Origin: Piscinibacterium candidicorallinum
Lineage (GTDB): Bacteria > Pseudomonadota > Gammaproteobacteria > Burkholderiales > Burkholderiaceae_C
DNA length: 64,000 nucleotides
Direction: 5' to 3'
NCBI RefSeq assembly: GCF_047549485.1
Contig: NZ_CP180191.1
Span: 558,001 to 622,000 of the forward strand
Below are positions 50,369 to 58,962 of this stretch, one piece after another. Within the stretch, counting starts at the first letter, position 1. Every line of letters starts with the position of its first letter. Under the pieces are notes generated by a model. It ran no database searches. It was given only the letters and a program-made list of their open reading frames with translations, and was not told the DNA's origin. Both the position numbers and the translations under genes were made by a program.

Positions 50369-51301
50369 TCAGCGGCCGGCCTGAAACTCGGTGAGTGCGC
50401 CACGCATCTTCTTGAGCGCGGCACTTTCAATCTGGCGAATCCGCTCGGCGCTGACGCCGTATTCATCGGCCAGCTCCTGCAGCGTCATCGGCTCGCTGCC
50501 GTCCTCGGCCACGTTCAACCAGCGGGTCTGAATGATGCGGCGGCTGCGGTCGTCGAGCTTGGCCATCGCGGCCTCGATGCCGGAGGACGACATGGCATCG
50601 CGCTCCTTCATCTCCAGAACGCGGGTGGGCTCGGTGCGGCTGTCTTCCAGGTAGGCGATGGGCGCGAAGGCCATCGCGTCCTCGCCGTCGTCCGGGTTGC
50701 CTTCCAGCGCGATGTCGCCGCCGGAGAAGCGCGTCTCCATCTCGCGCACTTCCTCGGGCTTGACCTCCAGCGTGTCGGCGATGCGCTGCACGGCGGCGGA
50801 GTCCAGCGTGCCGGCATCGCCCTTCATGCTGCGCAGATTGAAGAAGAGCTTGCGTTGGCTCTTGGTGGTGGCCACCTTGACCATGCGCCAGTTCTTCAGG
50901 ATGTATTCATGGATCTCGGCCTTGATCCAGGCCAGCGCAAAGCTGACCAGGCGCACGCCGCGATCCGGGTCGAAGCGCTTCACCGCCTTCATCAGGCCGA
51001 TGTTGCCTTCCTGGATCAGGTCGGCATGGGGCAGGCCGTAGCCGAGGTAGTTGCGTGCGACGCTGACCACCAGGCGCAGGTGCGACATCACCAGCTTTCC
51101 GGCTGCCTCGACCGACTCGCGGTCGCGGAGATCACGGGCGAGCTGCTGCTCTTCTTCATGCGTGAGCAGCGGGATGCGGTTGACGGCCGAGATGTAGGCG
51201 TCGATGTTGCCCAGCGCGGGCAGGCGAGACATCGAGACCATCAGACTCTGACCGCTGGCGAACGGACTGGCAGCCGGGCTCAGGGCAAGTGATTGAGTCA
51301 T
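50369..51301 (-). CDS. rpoH: RNA polymerase heat-shock sigma factor 32
   Basis: The 310-residue product is sigma-32. Region 2 is present (RDRESVEAAGKLVMSHLRLVVSVARNY through FDPDRGVRLVSFALAWIKAEIHEYILKNWRMVK), followed by the diagnostic RpoH box QRKLFFNLR, region 3 and region 4 with the helix-turn-helix LQELADEYGVSAERIRQIE. It directs heat-shock transcription. A perfect CIRCE operator lies 33 bases upstream of the ATG, so HrcA should repress it. An AAAGG site precedes the start. Confidence 0.98.
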   Translation of the reverse strand: MTQSLALSPAASPFASGQSLMVSMSRLPALGNIDAYISAVNRIPLLTHEEEQQLARDLRDRESVEAAGKLVMSHLRLVVSVARNYLGYGLPHADLIQEGNIGLMKAVKRFDPDRGVRLVSFALAWIKAEIHEYILKNWRMVKVATTKSQRKLFFNLRSMKGDAGTLDSAAVQRIADTLEVKPEEVREMETRFSGGDIALEGNPDDGEDAMAFAPIAYLEDSRTEPTRVLEMKERDAMSSSGIEAAMAKLDDRSRRIIQTRWLNVAEDGSEPMTLQELADEYGVSAERIRQIESAALKKMRGALTEFQAGR

Positions 51302-51683
51302 TTGTCTTACCTTTCACTGAATACAGCGGGATGATTAGCACTCTATGCCGGTGAGTGCTAAATGTCCAGTCAAGTTCCCTGATCGACGATATAGGGCCTG
51401 TTTATTCAGACGGGTGCCGCTGTGGCAAGTCATTCAATTCGGTAGGAAATTCAGTCAATTTGATAGTCAAAGTTAGTGCACGCTATCTGATCTACAGAGT
51501 CTCTATCTGCGTTTTGAGACCCGCCTGTTGGTTTGTGCAGCAGTTTGTTCGCCAGAAGGCGAACGGAAAGTCCGCTTGTGGCCTAGCTCGCGCCATCACA
51601 AAGCGTAGGTGCGGGACCTCGCCCAAAGTTCAACCGCCTCATCGCAATCCCTGCCGCCATCTGGCGTACTTTGAGCGTCAACC
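51302..51683. other. 382-base AT-richer spacer upstream of rpoH; left border of accessory DNA
   Basis: The right part of this spacer (about 51380-51560) is clearly richer in A and T than the core genome. It holds the CIRCE element at its left end and a seven-pair hairpin GTTCGCC/GGCGAAC (51547-51564). A possible plus-strand promoter is TTGATA (51460-51465), 18 bases, TATCTG (51484-51489). No gene is seen. Confidence 0.5.
51335..51361. promoter_or_regulatory. CIRCE operator (HrcA binding site)
   Basis: TTAGCACTC (51335-51343), nine bases, GAGTGCTAA (51353-51361): an exact match to the CIRCE consensus, upstream of rpoH on the minus strand. HrcA, the heat-sensitive repressor of groESL/dnaK, binds this element. 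It implies that rpoH itself is under HrcA control here. Confidence 0.93.
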
Positions 51684-52163
51684 ATGGCCAGAGTCGCCCC
51701 GCCTCCACTGACACCGCGTGATCTGATGCGCGGGTGTTCGCTCGATGAGCTGGTTGATCTTTGGTCTGCCGACGCGTTTGCCGAGCGCATCGCGATCGAG
51801 CACCACGGTATAGAGATCCGGTTCATCAAAGACCTCGCAGCCGCGCTTCGATGGAAGCCGATCGAGCTATTTGGCGTGTTGGGGGTTCCGGAACAATCCC
51901 GGTTTGCTCGCAATGACTATCGGGTGCAAGGCATGCCAACCCTCAGGTGCATCGAGCTGCTGAAGACCCTGGGCCTCGCTAGAGAGATCGCGCAAAGGTC
52001 GGCGGATCCAGCGTTTGCGGTCGACGCCTGGCTCGGACGGTGGTTGCTCACGCCGTCTTACGCCTTCGACGGCCTACGGCCGATCGATTGGTTCGACACG
52101 CCCAGCGGAGCAGCCTATGTGCGTCACATCCTGCGGGCGAAAGAAAGCGGGGTAGTGATTTGA
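51684..52163 (+). CDS. ParS/MbcA/Xre-family (DUF2384) antitoxin-like protein, apparently without a toxin partner
   Basis: The 159-residue protein has an Xre-like helical N-terminal region and a C-terminal block of the MbcA/ParS/Xre antitoxin type: VDAWLGRWLLTPSYAFDGLRPIDWFDTPSGAAYVRHILRAKESG, in which the WL, P-D-L/F-T and V..L positions match the toxin-binding domain. Usually a RES-domain NAD-degrading toxin is encoded beside it, but the next gene is hsdR on the other strand and the gap is only 52 bases. It may be a solitary regulator or a remnant. No clear ribosome site precedes the ATG. Confidence 0.65.
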   Translation: MARVAPPPLTPRDLMRGCSLDELVDLWSADAFAERIAIEHHGIEIRFIKDLAAALRWKPIELFGVLGVPEQSRFARNDYRVQGMPTLRCIELLKTLGLAREIAQRSADPAFAVDAWLGRWLLTPSYAFDGLRPIDWFDTPSGAAYVRHILRAKESGVVI

Positions 52164-52215
52164 GGCTTCCTGCAACCCTCGTAGCCTGGCACTTCGCGGT
52201 CCAGCACATTGCAAA

Positions 52216-54576
52216 TCAATGGTGCTTCTCGTGCGGCGACGTGTAGAGATGCCGTTGGAAGCCCACAAACAACTTCCGTACCTGTTCGGGTACGCCAAGC
52301 TCACTAAAGGCGTCATTGAGCGCCTTGTATCGAAGCCGAAGCAAAGGTGACAGCTTCTCGGCGTCGAGCTCATCGACGCCGAGCTTGACGTACTGGGCGA
52401 GCACGAAGTCGATAAAGGCCTGCTGCTTGTCCGTGAACTCACCGGCCGCAGCAACACGAGCAGCTTCAGCTCGCGCCTCGCGCGTAAGCGGGTCACGGGC
52501 GTAGGCCACATAGGCCAGCACATCAAATAGGTCGCTGTTCTCGGCCTCGATGATCTTCTGCATCTCGGCCAGTGGCTCCTTGCCGAAGCCTCGATCTGCC
52601 AGGTCGGCGAGCAGCTTCTTGCGGGTCTCGGGCGCGCTCCAGATGCGGCGCAGCTCGTCCTCGTCCTTGAAAAACTCCGGTAGGGTGCCAAACAGCGATT
52701 CGAGAAACTGGGCGGCCGACATCGGGCGGCCGTCTGCGCTCCAGAACGTGGTCGCCGTCATGCTCTGTAGGGTGCGCGCCTTACCGTCGGCAAGCTTGAT
52801 CTTGATCTTTGCCTGCGGCGGTGGCGGGTCCCCCTCAGGGCCGGGGCCTGGCGGTTCGGGATCGCCCTCACGCGGACCGCGACCTCCGCTCCCACCAGCT
52901 TCCGGGTCCTGCGGCTCGCCGTCCCACTCCGGGTCGCTGAAGTGATGGTGCGCCTTCACGAAGTCATAGATCGTGAAGTGGTCCTTCCCGTCGTACAGGC
53001 GTGTACCACGGCCGACGATCTGCTTGAACTCGATCATCGAACCCACCGGCCGCATGAGCACGATGTTGCGCACGTTGCGCGCATCCACGCCGGTCGACAG
53101 CTTCTGCGATGTGGTCAAGATCGTCGGAATCGTCTTCTCGTTGTCCTGAAAGTCGCGCAGCGCCTGCTCGCCCCGAGCGCCATCTTCAGCCGTGACGCGC
53201 ACACAGTAGTCCGGGTCCTTGCTCGCCTTCACCTGGTTGACCAGGTCGCGCACCATCAGCGCGTGCGGTTGGGTGGCGCAGAAGACGATGGTCTTCTCGC
53301 TCTGGTCGATCATCCCCATGAAGAGCTTGACGCGGTACTCCTCACGTTCGGGAATGATGATCAAGCGGTTGAAGTCACCTTCAACGTATCGCTTGCCGGG
53401 GACGACCTCGCCTTCGACGATGGCATCGTCCGGGGTGTAGGTGTAGTCGTCGATCGTGGTGGCGATCTGCTTGACCTTGAAGGGGGTCAGGTAGCCGTCG
53501 TTGATGCCTTCCTTGAGCGAGTACGTGTAGACCGGCTCGCCAAAGTAGGCGTAGGTGTCAGTGTTGCCCCTGCGCTTGGGCGTGGCCGTCAGGCCGAGCT
53601 GCACGGCCGGCGCAAAGTAGTCCAAGATCGCGTGCCACTGGCCTTCGTCGTTGGCCCCGCCGCGGTGGCACTCGTCGATGACGATGAAGTCGAAGAAGTC
53701 CGGCGGGTACTCGCCGAAGTAGGGCGATGGCTGCCCATCTTTGGGCGGGCCGCTCATGAAGGTCTGGAAGATTGTGAAGAAGACGCTGCCGTTCTTGGGC
53801 ACACGGCCCTTCTTCTTGATCTCGTCCGGCGCGATGCGCACGAGGGCATCATCGGGGAAGGCCGAGAAGGCGTTGTAGGCCTGGTCGGCCAGGATGTTGC
53901 GGTCGGCCAGGAACAGGATGCGCGGCCGCCGAGTCCCCAAACCATCGGGCTCCCCCTGCCCTTTCCAGTCGGTCAGGTTCCAGCGGCTTTGGAACAGCTT
54001 CCAGGCAATCTGAAAGGCGATCGCCGTCTTGCCGGTGCCGGTGGCCAGGGTCAGCAGGATTCGCTCGCGCCCGTCGGCGATGGCTTCGAGCACGCGCCGG
54101 ATCGCGATCTCCTGGTAGTAGCGGCTCTCCCAGGCGCCGCCCTTGTCCTCGTAGGGCACGGCGGCAAAGCGGTCCCGCCAGAAGTTGGCTTCGGCAAAGG
54201 TCTTGGCCCAGAGCTCGTCGGGGCTCGGGTAGGCGACAACGTCGCCCTCCTGGCCCGTGGCCATGTCCACGCCATAGATGGCCTGGCCGTTGGTGGCGTA
54301 GGTGAAGCGCACCGCCAGCTTCTTGGCGTACTGCTTCGCCTGCGCCAGCCCTTCGGTGTAGGGCTTGTCCCAAGCCTTGGCCTCGATGACCGCGAGCTTG
54401 GTGTTCCGGTAGATCAGCACGTAGTCGGCGATCTCGGCCTTTGCGCGCTGGCCCTTGCCCTGCAGGCGGCCGGGGGCGATGACCTCCCGGCGGATACGAC
54501 TGCCGTCGACCACGCCCCAACCGGCCGCCTTGAGGGCGGGGTCGATGTGTTCGGCGCGGGTTTCGGCTTCGTTCAT
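52216..54576 (-). CDS. hsdR: Type I restriction enzyme, R subunit (EcoEI-like)
   Basis: The 786-residue motor/nuclease subunit translocates and cuts foreign DNA. N-terminal PD-(D/E)XK nuclease residues appear in ADYVLIYRNTKLAVIEAKAW. The helicase core has motif I (TLATGTGKTA), DECH (VIDECHRGG), motif III (LTATPKR) and motif VI (QIVGRGTRLYDG). A C-terminal EcoEI-type region (from SMTATTFWSADG onward) is present, with a Gly/Pro-rich linker before it. Length suits the shorter EcoEI class. A GGAGGA site precedes the ATG. It is 142 bases downstream of the AlbA_2 gene. Confidence 0.95.
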   Translation of the reverse strand: MNEAETRAEHIDPALKAAGWGVVDGSRIRREVIAPGRLQGKGQRAKAEIADYVLIYRNTKLAVIEAKAWDKPYTEGLAQAKQYAKKLAVRFTYATNGQAIYGVDMATGQEGDVVAYPSPDELWAKTFAEANFWRDRFAAVPYEDKGGAWESRYYQEIAIRRVLEAIADGRERILLTLATGTGKTAIAFQIAWKLFQSRWNLTDWKGQGEPDGLGTRRPRILFLADRNILADQAYNAFSAFPDDALVRIAPDEIKKKGRVPKNGSVFFTIFQTFMSGPPKDGQPSPYFGEYPPDFFDFIVIDECHRGGANDEGQWHAILDYFAPAVQLGLTATPKRRGNTDTYAYFGEPVYTYSLKEGINDGYLTPFKVKQIATTIDDYTYTPDDAIVEGEVVPGKRYVEGDFNRLIIIPEREEYRVKLFMGMIDQSEKTIVFCATQPHALMVRDLVNQVKASKDPDYCVRVTAEDGARGEQALRDFQDNEKTIPTILTTSQKLSTGVDARNVRNIVLMRPVGSMIEFKQIVGRGTRLYDGKDHFTIYDFVKAHHHFSDPEWDGEPQDPEAGGSGGRGPREGDPEPPGPGPEGDPPPPQAKIKIKLADGKARTLQSMTATTFWSADGRPMSAAQFLESLFGTLPEFFKDEDELRRIWSAPETRKKLLADLADRGFGKEPLAEMQKIIEAENSDLFDVLAYVAYARDPLTREARAEAARVAAAGEFTDKQQAFIDFVLAQYVKLGVDELDAEKLSPLLRLRYKALNDAFSELGVPEQVRKLFVGFQRHLYTSPHEKHH

Positions 54577-54718
54577 CGTTGTCCTCCAGGACCAAGCATC
54601 AAGACCCCATCAAGAGTCTCAATCGAACTAAATCCACTCTAAGTTATTGATTTAAAGAAGTTTTTTCCTTGCGCTCGATCGAGAGACAGTCCAGGAGTCA
54701 AAACCCGATCAAGAAATC

Positions 54719-56176
54719 TCATGCCCAGCTCGGCACGTAGCCGGCTCGGGGATGATCAGGATCTGCCACCCTGATCAGTCCTGCCTCTAGCGTCTTGTTA
54801 ATTACGGCAGTCGCTTGGGCTGCGTTCTTGGGGGCGATCCCCAGTCGGGCACACAGGCTGGAGTTCTTCATCTTGTCACCGCTTAGAAACTTGAGCACAG
54901 CGTGGAAGTAGCAAGCGCGCATACGCTCATCCGGCGTCATAGAAGCAAAACCGCGCGGCCCGTAGAGCACGGCCTGGAAGGAGTTGTCTTCAGCACGTAG
55001 TAGAGGCGGAGGAAGTTGGAACACTTCACAGGCGCTCACCACCTTGTCCAGCCCGCTACCTTGCTCCTCGCACATTCTCATTCGACGCATGAGCGAGGCG
55101 AGCGCTTCGTTCCGAGAGCGTGGGGGCAGATCGATCATCCGTTCCGGCTTCACCAAAGGCGCGCCAGGGTTGCTGATCTCTAGCCGGTCGGCAAACAACT
55201 CTATCTGTGGGCCGGCGCCCGTTACTGTCATATCTTGGTGAATCAGGGCGTTGGCCACCAGCTCACGAATGGCCAGCTCGGGAAACAGTGGGTGTGCCTC
55301 GCGCAACGCGGCGCCGATGTACTCGTTCTTGGGCAACAGCGCGTTCAGGTAGCCAACCAAGCCCTCAAATCCCACCGCATAGCCCTTTTGCCCATCAAGC
55401 CGGTGCGTCACCGTGGCGGCTCGATTGCTGCCCGCATACGCCACGAAGCGGACAGACTTACGTGCCAGGCTTGCATCGAAATCCGCTAGCCGATTGGCGA
55501 AAAGGATGGCGCCGAGGTTCGTAATGTTCCAGCGCTCGCCTACGTCGCTCAGGATCAATCGGTCCGCCTCGAGCTTGTCGAAGATGCCCCGGCGGTTGTC
55601 GGGTAGGGGCTGCTGAGTCAGGCGGAAGTACTGGGTGTAGTCCAACAGCGCCAGCACCTCATCGCCAGTGGCGAACTGGCGGGCCATGCCTTGCTCCCAT
55701 CGGTAGGGCTGCAGCCGCTCGATCAGGCGTTGGTAGCGCTCGGGGTAGTCGGTGAGCTTGGGCGTGGCGCTGCCGATGCGGATGTAGGGCACGCCATTGA
55801 AGGCCACCGGCGCACCCGTGGCCGCCGGGATCTCTAGCAGCACCACGCGCCCTTCCGGGTGGTCCACCACGCGGAAGCTGAAAGCGATGCTGGGCGTCAA
55901 GCTGTTGGCCAGCCACATCGGCAGTACTTGATTGCCCCCCACCTTGCGGGTGTCGGGGTGGAATGTGGTACCAGTAACGGCGTGTGTTTCATCCGCAACG
56001 CCCCACACCATATAGGCCATGTCGCGGCCCTCCACGCGCGCCGCATTCGCCAGGGCAGAGCAGCGTTTGCCGATCATCTCGGGGTCGGTGTTGTTGCCCT
56101 TGAACTCCAGCCAAGCCGCCTCGGCCGGCTCGGCGCGAAGCTGGTCGATCAGCGCGATGTCGCGGGCGGGGTTCAT
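54719..56176 (-). CDS. AlbA_2/Schlafen-type ATP-binding protein in a restriction operon
   Basis: The 485-residue product has an N-terminal AlbA_2 (Schlafen-like, putative DNA-binding) domain (AAWLEFKGNN...KRCSALANAARVEGRDMAYMVWGV), a middle ATPase-like domain (NALIHQDMTVTGAGPQIELFADRLEISNPG, a GHKL-like block) and a C-terminal winged-helix region (LCARLGIAPKNAAQATAVINKTLEAGLI). Such genes often sit inside type I R-M operons as accessory or regulatory parts; their role is unsettled. It overlaps hsdS by four bases (ATGA) and precedes hsdR. Confidence 0.88.
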   Translation of the reverse strand: MNPARDIALIDQLRAEPAEAAWLEFKGNNTDPEMIGKRCSALANAARVEGRDMAYMVWGVADETHAVTGTTFHPDTRKVGGNQVLPMWLANSLTPSIAFSFRVVDHPEGRVVLLEIPAATGAPVAFNGVPYIRIGSATPKLTDYPERYQRLIERLQPYRWEQGMARQFATGDEVLALLDYTQYFRLTQQPLPDNRRGIFDKLEADRLILSDVGERWNITNLGAILFANRLADFDASLARKSVRFVAYAGSNRAATVTHRLDGQKGYAVGFEGLVGYLNALLPKNEYIGAALREAHPLFPELAIRELVANALIHQDMTVTGAGPQIELFADRLEISNPGAPLVKPERMIDLPPRSRNEALASLMRRMRMCEEQGSGLDKVVSACEVFQLPPPLLRAEDNSFQAVLYGPRGFASMTPDERMRACYFHAVLKFLSGDKMKNSSLCARLGIAPKNAAQATAVINKTLEAGLIRVADPDHPRAGYVPSWA

Positions 56177-57333
56177 GCGGCAGTGGCCAGCTGCCGGTCA
56201 GCAGATTTGGCGGTGAGCTGGCCAGTGAAGGCTTGTTGCAGCAGGGACTTCTTGAGTTCGTCGAGGGCGGCGAGCTTTGCCCTTGAGGTCCTCTTCAGCC
56301 GGTCAACTTCAGCATCGAGTGCATCGAGTCGCTCCGCATCTCGACACTGCGCGTCGCTAGGCACCTTTGGAAGCCTGAGCGCTCGTAGCGTGCCGAGAGA
56401 AACCGTGCGCTGCGCAGTGCCTGTGGCTCCGGCGTCTGCTTGGGCAAATGCAGCAGGCGACAGCAAAGCGTACGTCAACCATCGACCGTTCACGTCCGGC
56501 CTTGGGCGAATCAAGCCGATGTGGCGTTGAAAGCAGAACTCCCGTTCGTCCTCAACCAGTACGGGGATTCCGAATGAACCTGTCACGGTATACAGCACGT
56601 CTCCAGGTTGGGGGCGTCTCTGGGACTTGAGACCCTCGAAGTACTCGCGTGGCACGGCGAACGCATCCGTGAAGTCGATCTTGCGTGTCTCTTTGTCGAT
56701 GTTCGAGATTGTGATGAACGGAACACCAGAGGCCGCCTTCGGTGGTGGGGCATGGTCGCCATCGGATATGGAGAGGGAGAGATCTGCCAAGCTGTTCGAA
56801 TCTCCCCCACCTGGAAAAGTGCTCGCGAGAGCACTAGTAAAGGCCTCCCGCGCGTTCTGCAGATTTTTCTCTGTGTTGGCCTTGGCCGTGGCGATGGCCT
56901 CGAAGGCCTCGTCGAGGATGGCGACGATGCGGCGCTGCTCGGGGAGATGCGGGTAGGCGACGTGGTGCTCTCTTAGCAGGCGGTAGTGCCTTGCATAGCC
57001 AAGGGAGTCCAGTCTGGCCGTGTGGAGCTCGTAGTAGAAGAACCTTGGGTCGAGAAACGGCCTCGGCTTCAGTACCTTGACCCCGTCGGCGCCAAGGACG
57101 AAGTCAAAGTCGACGAACTTGAGCACGCGCGTGTGATCGCCGAAAACTACAACCGGGCGATCGACTTTGAAGAGGTCGGCTTCCTGATTCCAGAACCCGT
57201 TGATGAAGGCTTCCTCTTGCGAGACCACGGGGTAGTCGCCGTCGACCAAGAAGTCCTTGCGCTGCACCCTGGTCTTGTAGACCACAGGCTCGATGCAGTC
57301 CTCCAACGGAAGCGATTGCCACCCCTTCATCAC
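56173..57333 (-). CDS. hsdS: Type I restriction-modification specificity subunit S
   Basis: The 386-residue protein recognises the bipartite DNA target. Two target-recognition domains (about residues 1-130 and 190-330) are separated by and end with helical spacers (LPEQRRIVAILDEAFEAIATAKANTEKNLQNAREAF and AERLDALDAEVDRLKRTSRAKLAALDELKKSLLQQAFTG). Motif PLPEQ-like sequences mark the conserved repeats. The specificity itself cannot be read from sequence. It overlaps hsdM at the start and the AlbA_2 gene at the end, each by four bases. Confidence 0.94.
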   Translation of the reverse strand: MMKGWQSLPLEDCIEPVVYKTRVQRKDFLVDGDYPVVSQEEAFINGFWNQEADLFKVDRPVVVFGDHTRVLKFVDFDFVLGADGVKVLKPRPFLDPRFFYYELHTARLDSLGYARHYRLLREHHVAYPHLPEQRRIVAILDEAFEAIATAKANTEKNLQNAREAFTSALASTFPGGGDSNSLADLSLSISDGDHAPPPKAASGVPFITISNIDKETRKIDFTDAFAVPREYFEGLKSQRRPQPGDVLYTVTGSFGIPVLVEDEREFCFQRHIGLIRPRPDVNGRWLTYALLSPAAFAQADAGATGTAQRTVSLGTLRALRLPKVPSDAQCRDAERLDALDAEVDRLKRTSRAKLAALDELKKSLLQQAFTGQLTAKSADRQLATAA

Positions 57334-58787
57334 GCCACCAGTTCCCGGATCGTGGCCATGGCTTCGGCACTCTCGGCGTCGAGCGCGGCGATCTCGTCGA
57401 GGATTTCCTGCGGGCTGCGCAGCGTGACCACTTCGCCGCCTTTCGGGTTCTTGACCGACAGGTCGTAGGTGGCGGTGTCGATGCTGGCAGCGTCTAGCGT
57501 CCAGCTCTTGGGCGAGGCCGCGAAACTCTTCTGAAGCTCGACGAACTCCACCAGGTCGGCGTCGTTCAATGCCGTGGTCTTGCCCAGGCTGCGGCCGGGA
57601 TCGAGCCGGTAGTACCAGACCTGGCGGGTCTTGGTGCCCTTTTCGAAGAACAGCACGACGGTCTTCACGCCTGCACCCTGAAAGGTGCCGCCGGGGCAGT
57701 CCAGCACCGTGTGCAGGTTGCAGCTCTCCAGAAGCAGCTTGCGCAGGCTGGTCGAGGCGTTGTCGGTGTTCGACAGGAACGTGTTCTTGATGACGATCGC
57801 CGCCCGGCCGCCGGCCTTCAGCGTCTTGATGAAATGCTGCAGGAACAGGAAGGCGGTCTCGCCGGTCTTGATCGGGAAGTTCTGCTGGACCTCCTTGCGC
57901 TCCTTGCCGCCGAAAGGCGGGTTGGCCAGGATCACGTCGAAGCGGTCCTTGTCCTGGATGTCGGCGATGTTTTCCGCGAGCGTGTTGGCGTGGATGACGT
58001 TCGGCGCCTCAATGCCGTGCAGGATCATGTTCATGATCGCTATCACATAGGCCAGGCTCTTCTTCTCCTTGCCATAGAACGTGCTGGTCTGCAGAGCCTT
58101 GAGGTCGGCCGTGGTCAGGCCCGGCTGGCTGGACAGGTACTCGAAGGCCTCGCACAGGAAGCCGGCCGAGCCGCAGGCGCCGTCATAGATGCGCTCGCCG
58201 ATCCTCGGCTTGAGCACCTGGATCATGGCGCGGATGAGTGGCCGGGGCGTGTAGTACTCGCCGCCGTTCCGTCCGGCGTTGCCCATGTTCTTGATCTTGG
58301 CTTCATAAAGGTGCGAGAGCTCGTGCTTCTCGCTCTGCGATCCGAAGCGCAGTTCGTCGACGTGCTCGATCACGTCGCGCAGGTTGTAGCCGCTCTGGAT
58401 CTTGTTCTTGATCTCGCCGAAGACCTCGCCGATCTTGTATTCGATGGTGTTGGGGCCGCTGGCGCGCTGCTTGAAGCCGGCCAGGTACGGGAAGAGCTTG
58501 GCGTTGACGAAGTCGCGCAGGTCGTCGCCGGTGAGCGCCACGTTGTGGTCGAGCTTGCCGTCCGGCCCCTTGGGCGCGGCCCAGGTCTCCCAGCGGTAGG
58601 CCGGCTCGATGATGTAGCGATAGGGCTTGCCTTCGAGCGCCGCTTCGCTGGCTTTGTCGGCTTCGAGCGCGTCGAGGTACTTCAGGAACAGCAGCCAGGA
58701 GGACTGCTCGGTGTAGTCGAGTTCGCTCGTGCAGCCGGCATCCTTGTGCAGGATGTCGTCGATGTTCTTGAAGGTTTGTTCAAACAT
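57330..58787 (-). CDS. hsdM: Type I restriction-modification N6-adenine methyltransferase M
   Basis: The 485-residue subunit methylates adenine in the recognition site. An HsdM N-terminal helical domain leads into the N6_Mtase domain with GACGSAGFLCEA (SAM binding) and the catalytic ILANPPFGG (NPPF) motif, then FLQHFIKTLKAGGRAAIVI. It opens the hsdM-hsdS-AlbA_2-hsdR operon. No strong ribosome site precedes the ATG. The spacer upstream contains two GCGCGAA repeats that could be an operator. Confidence 0.96.
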   Translation of the reverse strand: MFEQTFKNIDDILHKDAGCTSELDYTEQSSWLLFLKYLDALEADKASEAALEGKPYRYIIEPAYRWETWAAPKGPDGKLDHNVALTGDDLRDFVNAKLFPYLAGFKQRASGPNTIEYKIGEVFGEIKNKIQSGYNLRDVIEHVDELRFGSQSEKHELSHLYEAKIKNMGNAGRNGGEYYTPRPLIRAMIQVLKPRIGERIYDGACGSAGFLCEAFEYLSSQPGLTTADLKALQTSTFYGKEKKSLAYVIAIMNMILHGIEAPNVIHANTLAENIADIQDKDRFDVILANPPFGGKERKEVQQNFPIKTGETAFLFLQHFIKTLKAGGRAAIVIKNTFLSNTDNASTSLRKLLLESCNLHTVLDCPGGTFQGAGVKTVVLFFEKGTKTRQVWYYRLDPGRSLGKTTALNDADLVEFVELQKSFAASPKSWTLDAASIDTATYDLSVKNPKGGEVVTLRSPQEILDEIAALDAESAEAMATIRELVA

Positions 58788-58839
58788 GCTTAGCTAGGTC
58801 GCGCTCGCTCGGTGATTTTTGCTTCGCGTACTCAATAGC

Positions 58840-58857
58840 GCGCGAAATGAGCGCGAA
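58840..58857. repeat. Two GCGCGAA direct repeats upstream of hsdM
   Basis: GCGCGAA occurs at 58840-58846 and 58851-58857, eleven bases apart (one helical turn), with a related inverted CTTCGCG word near 58822. They lie 50-70 bases upstream of the hsdM start and could be a repressor site, perhaps for the Xre-like protein encoded next. Confidence 0.4.
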
Positions 58858-58935
58858 TTTAGCCATAGCGACTGCTGGTCGCACGCATCACCCGTGGCGA
58901 TCCGAAGACTCCGCTCAAGAACCTCTCCTCGCTAA

Positions 58936-58962
58936 GGCAACAGCAAAAGTTTTGCCGTTGTC
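58936..58962 (-). terminator. Hairpin at the end of the Xre-like gene
   Basis: GGCAACAGCAAAA and TTTTGCCGTTGTC pair around a single base with two mismatches on the plus strand, which read as G-U pairs in the minus-strand RNA. It overlaps the stop codon of the gene at 58961. No T-tract follows, so termination is uncertain. Confidence 0.4.

Noticed and set aside
51547..51564. GTTCGCC/GGCGAAC stem considered as a CRISPR repeat or attachment site
   Set aside because: It is a single copy in the window with no spacer pattern and no integrase gene nearby.
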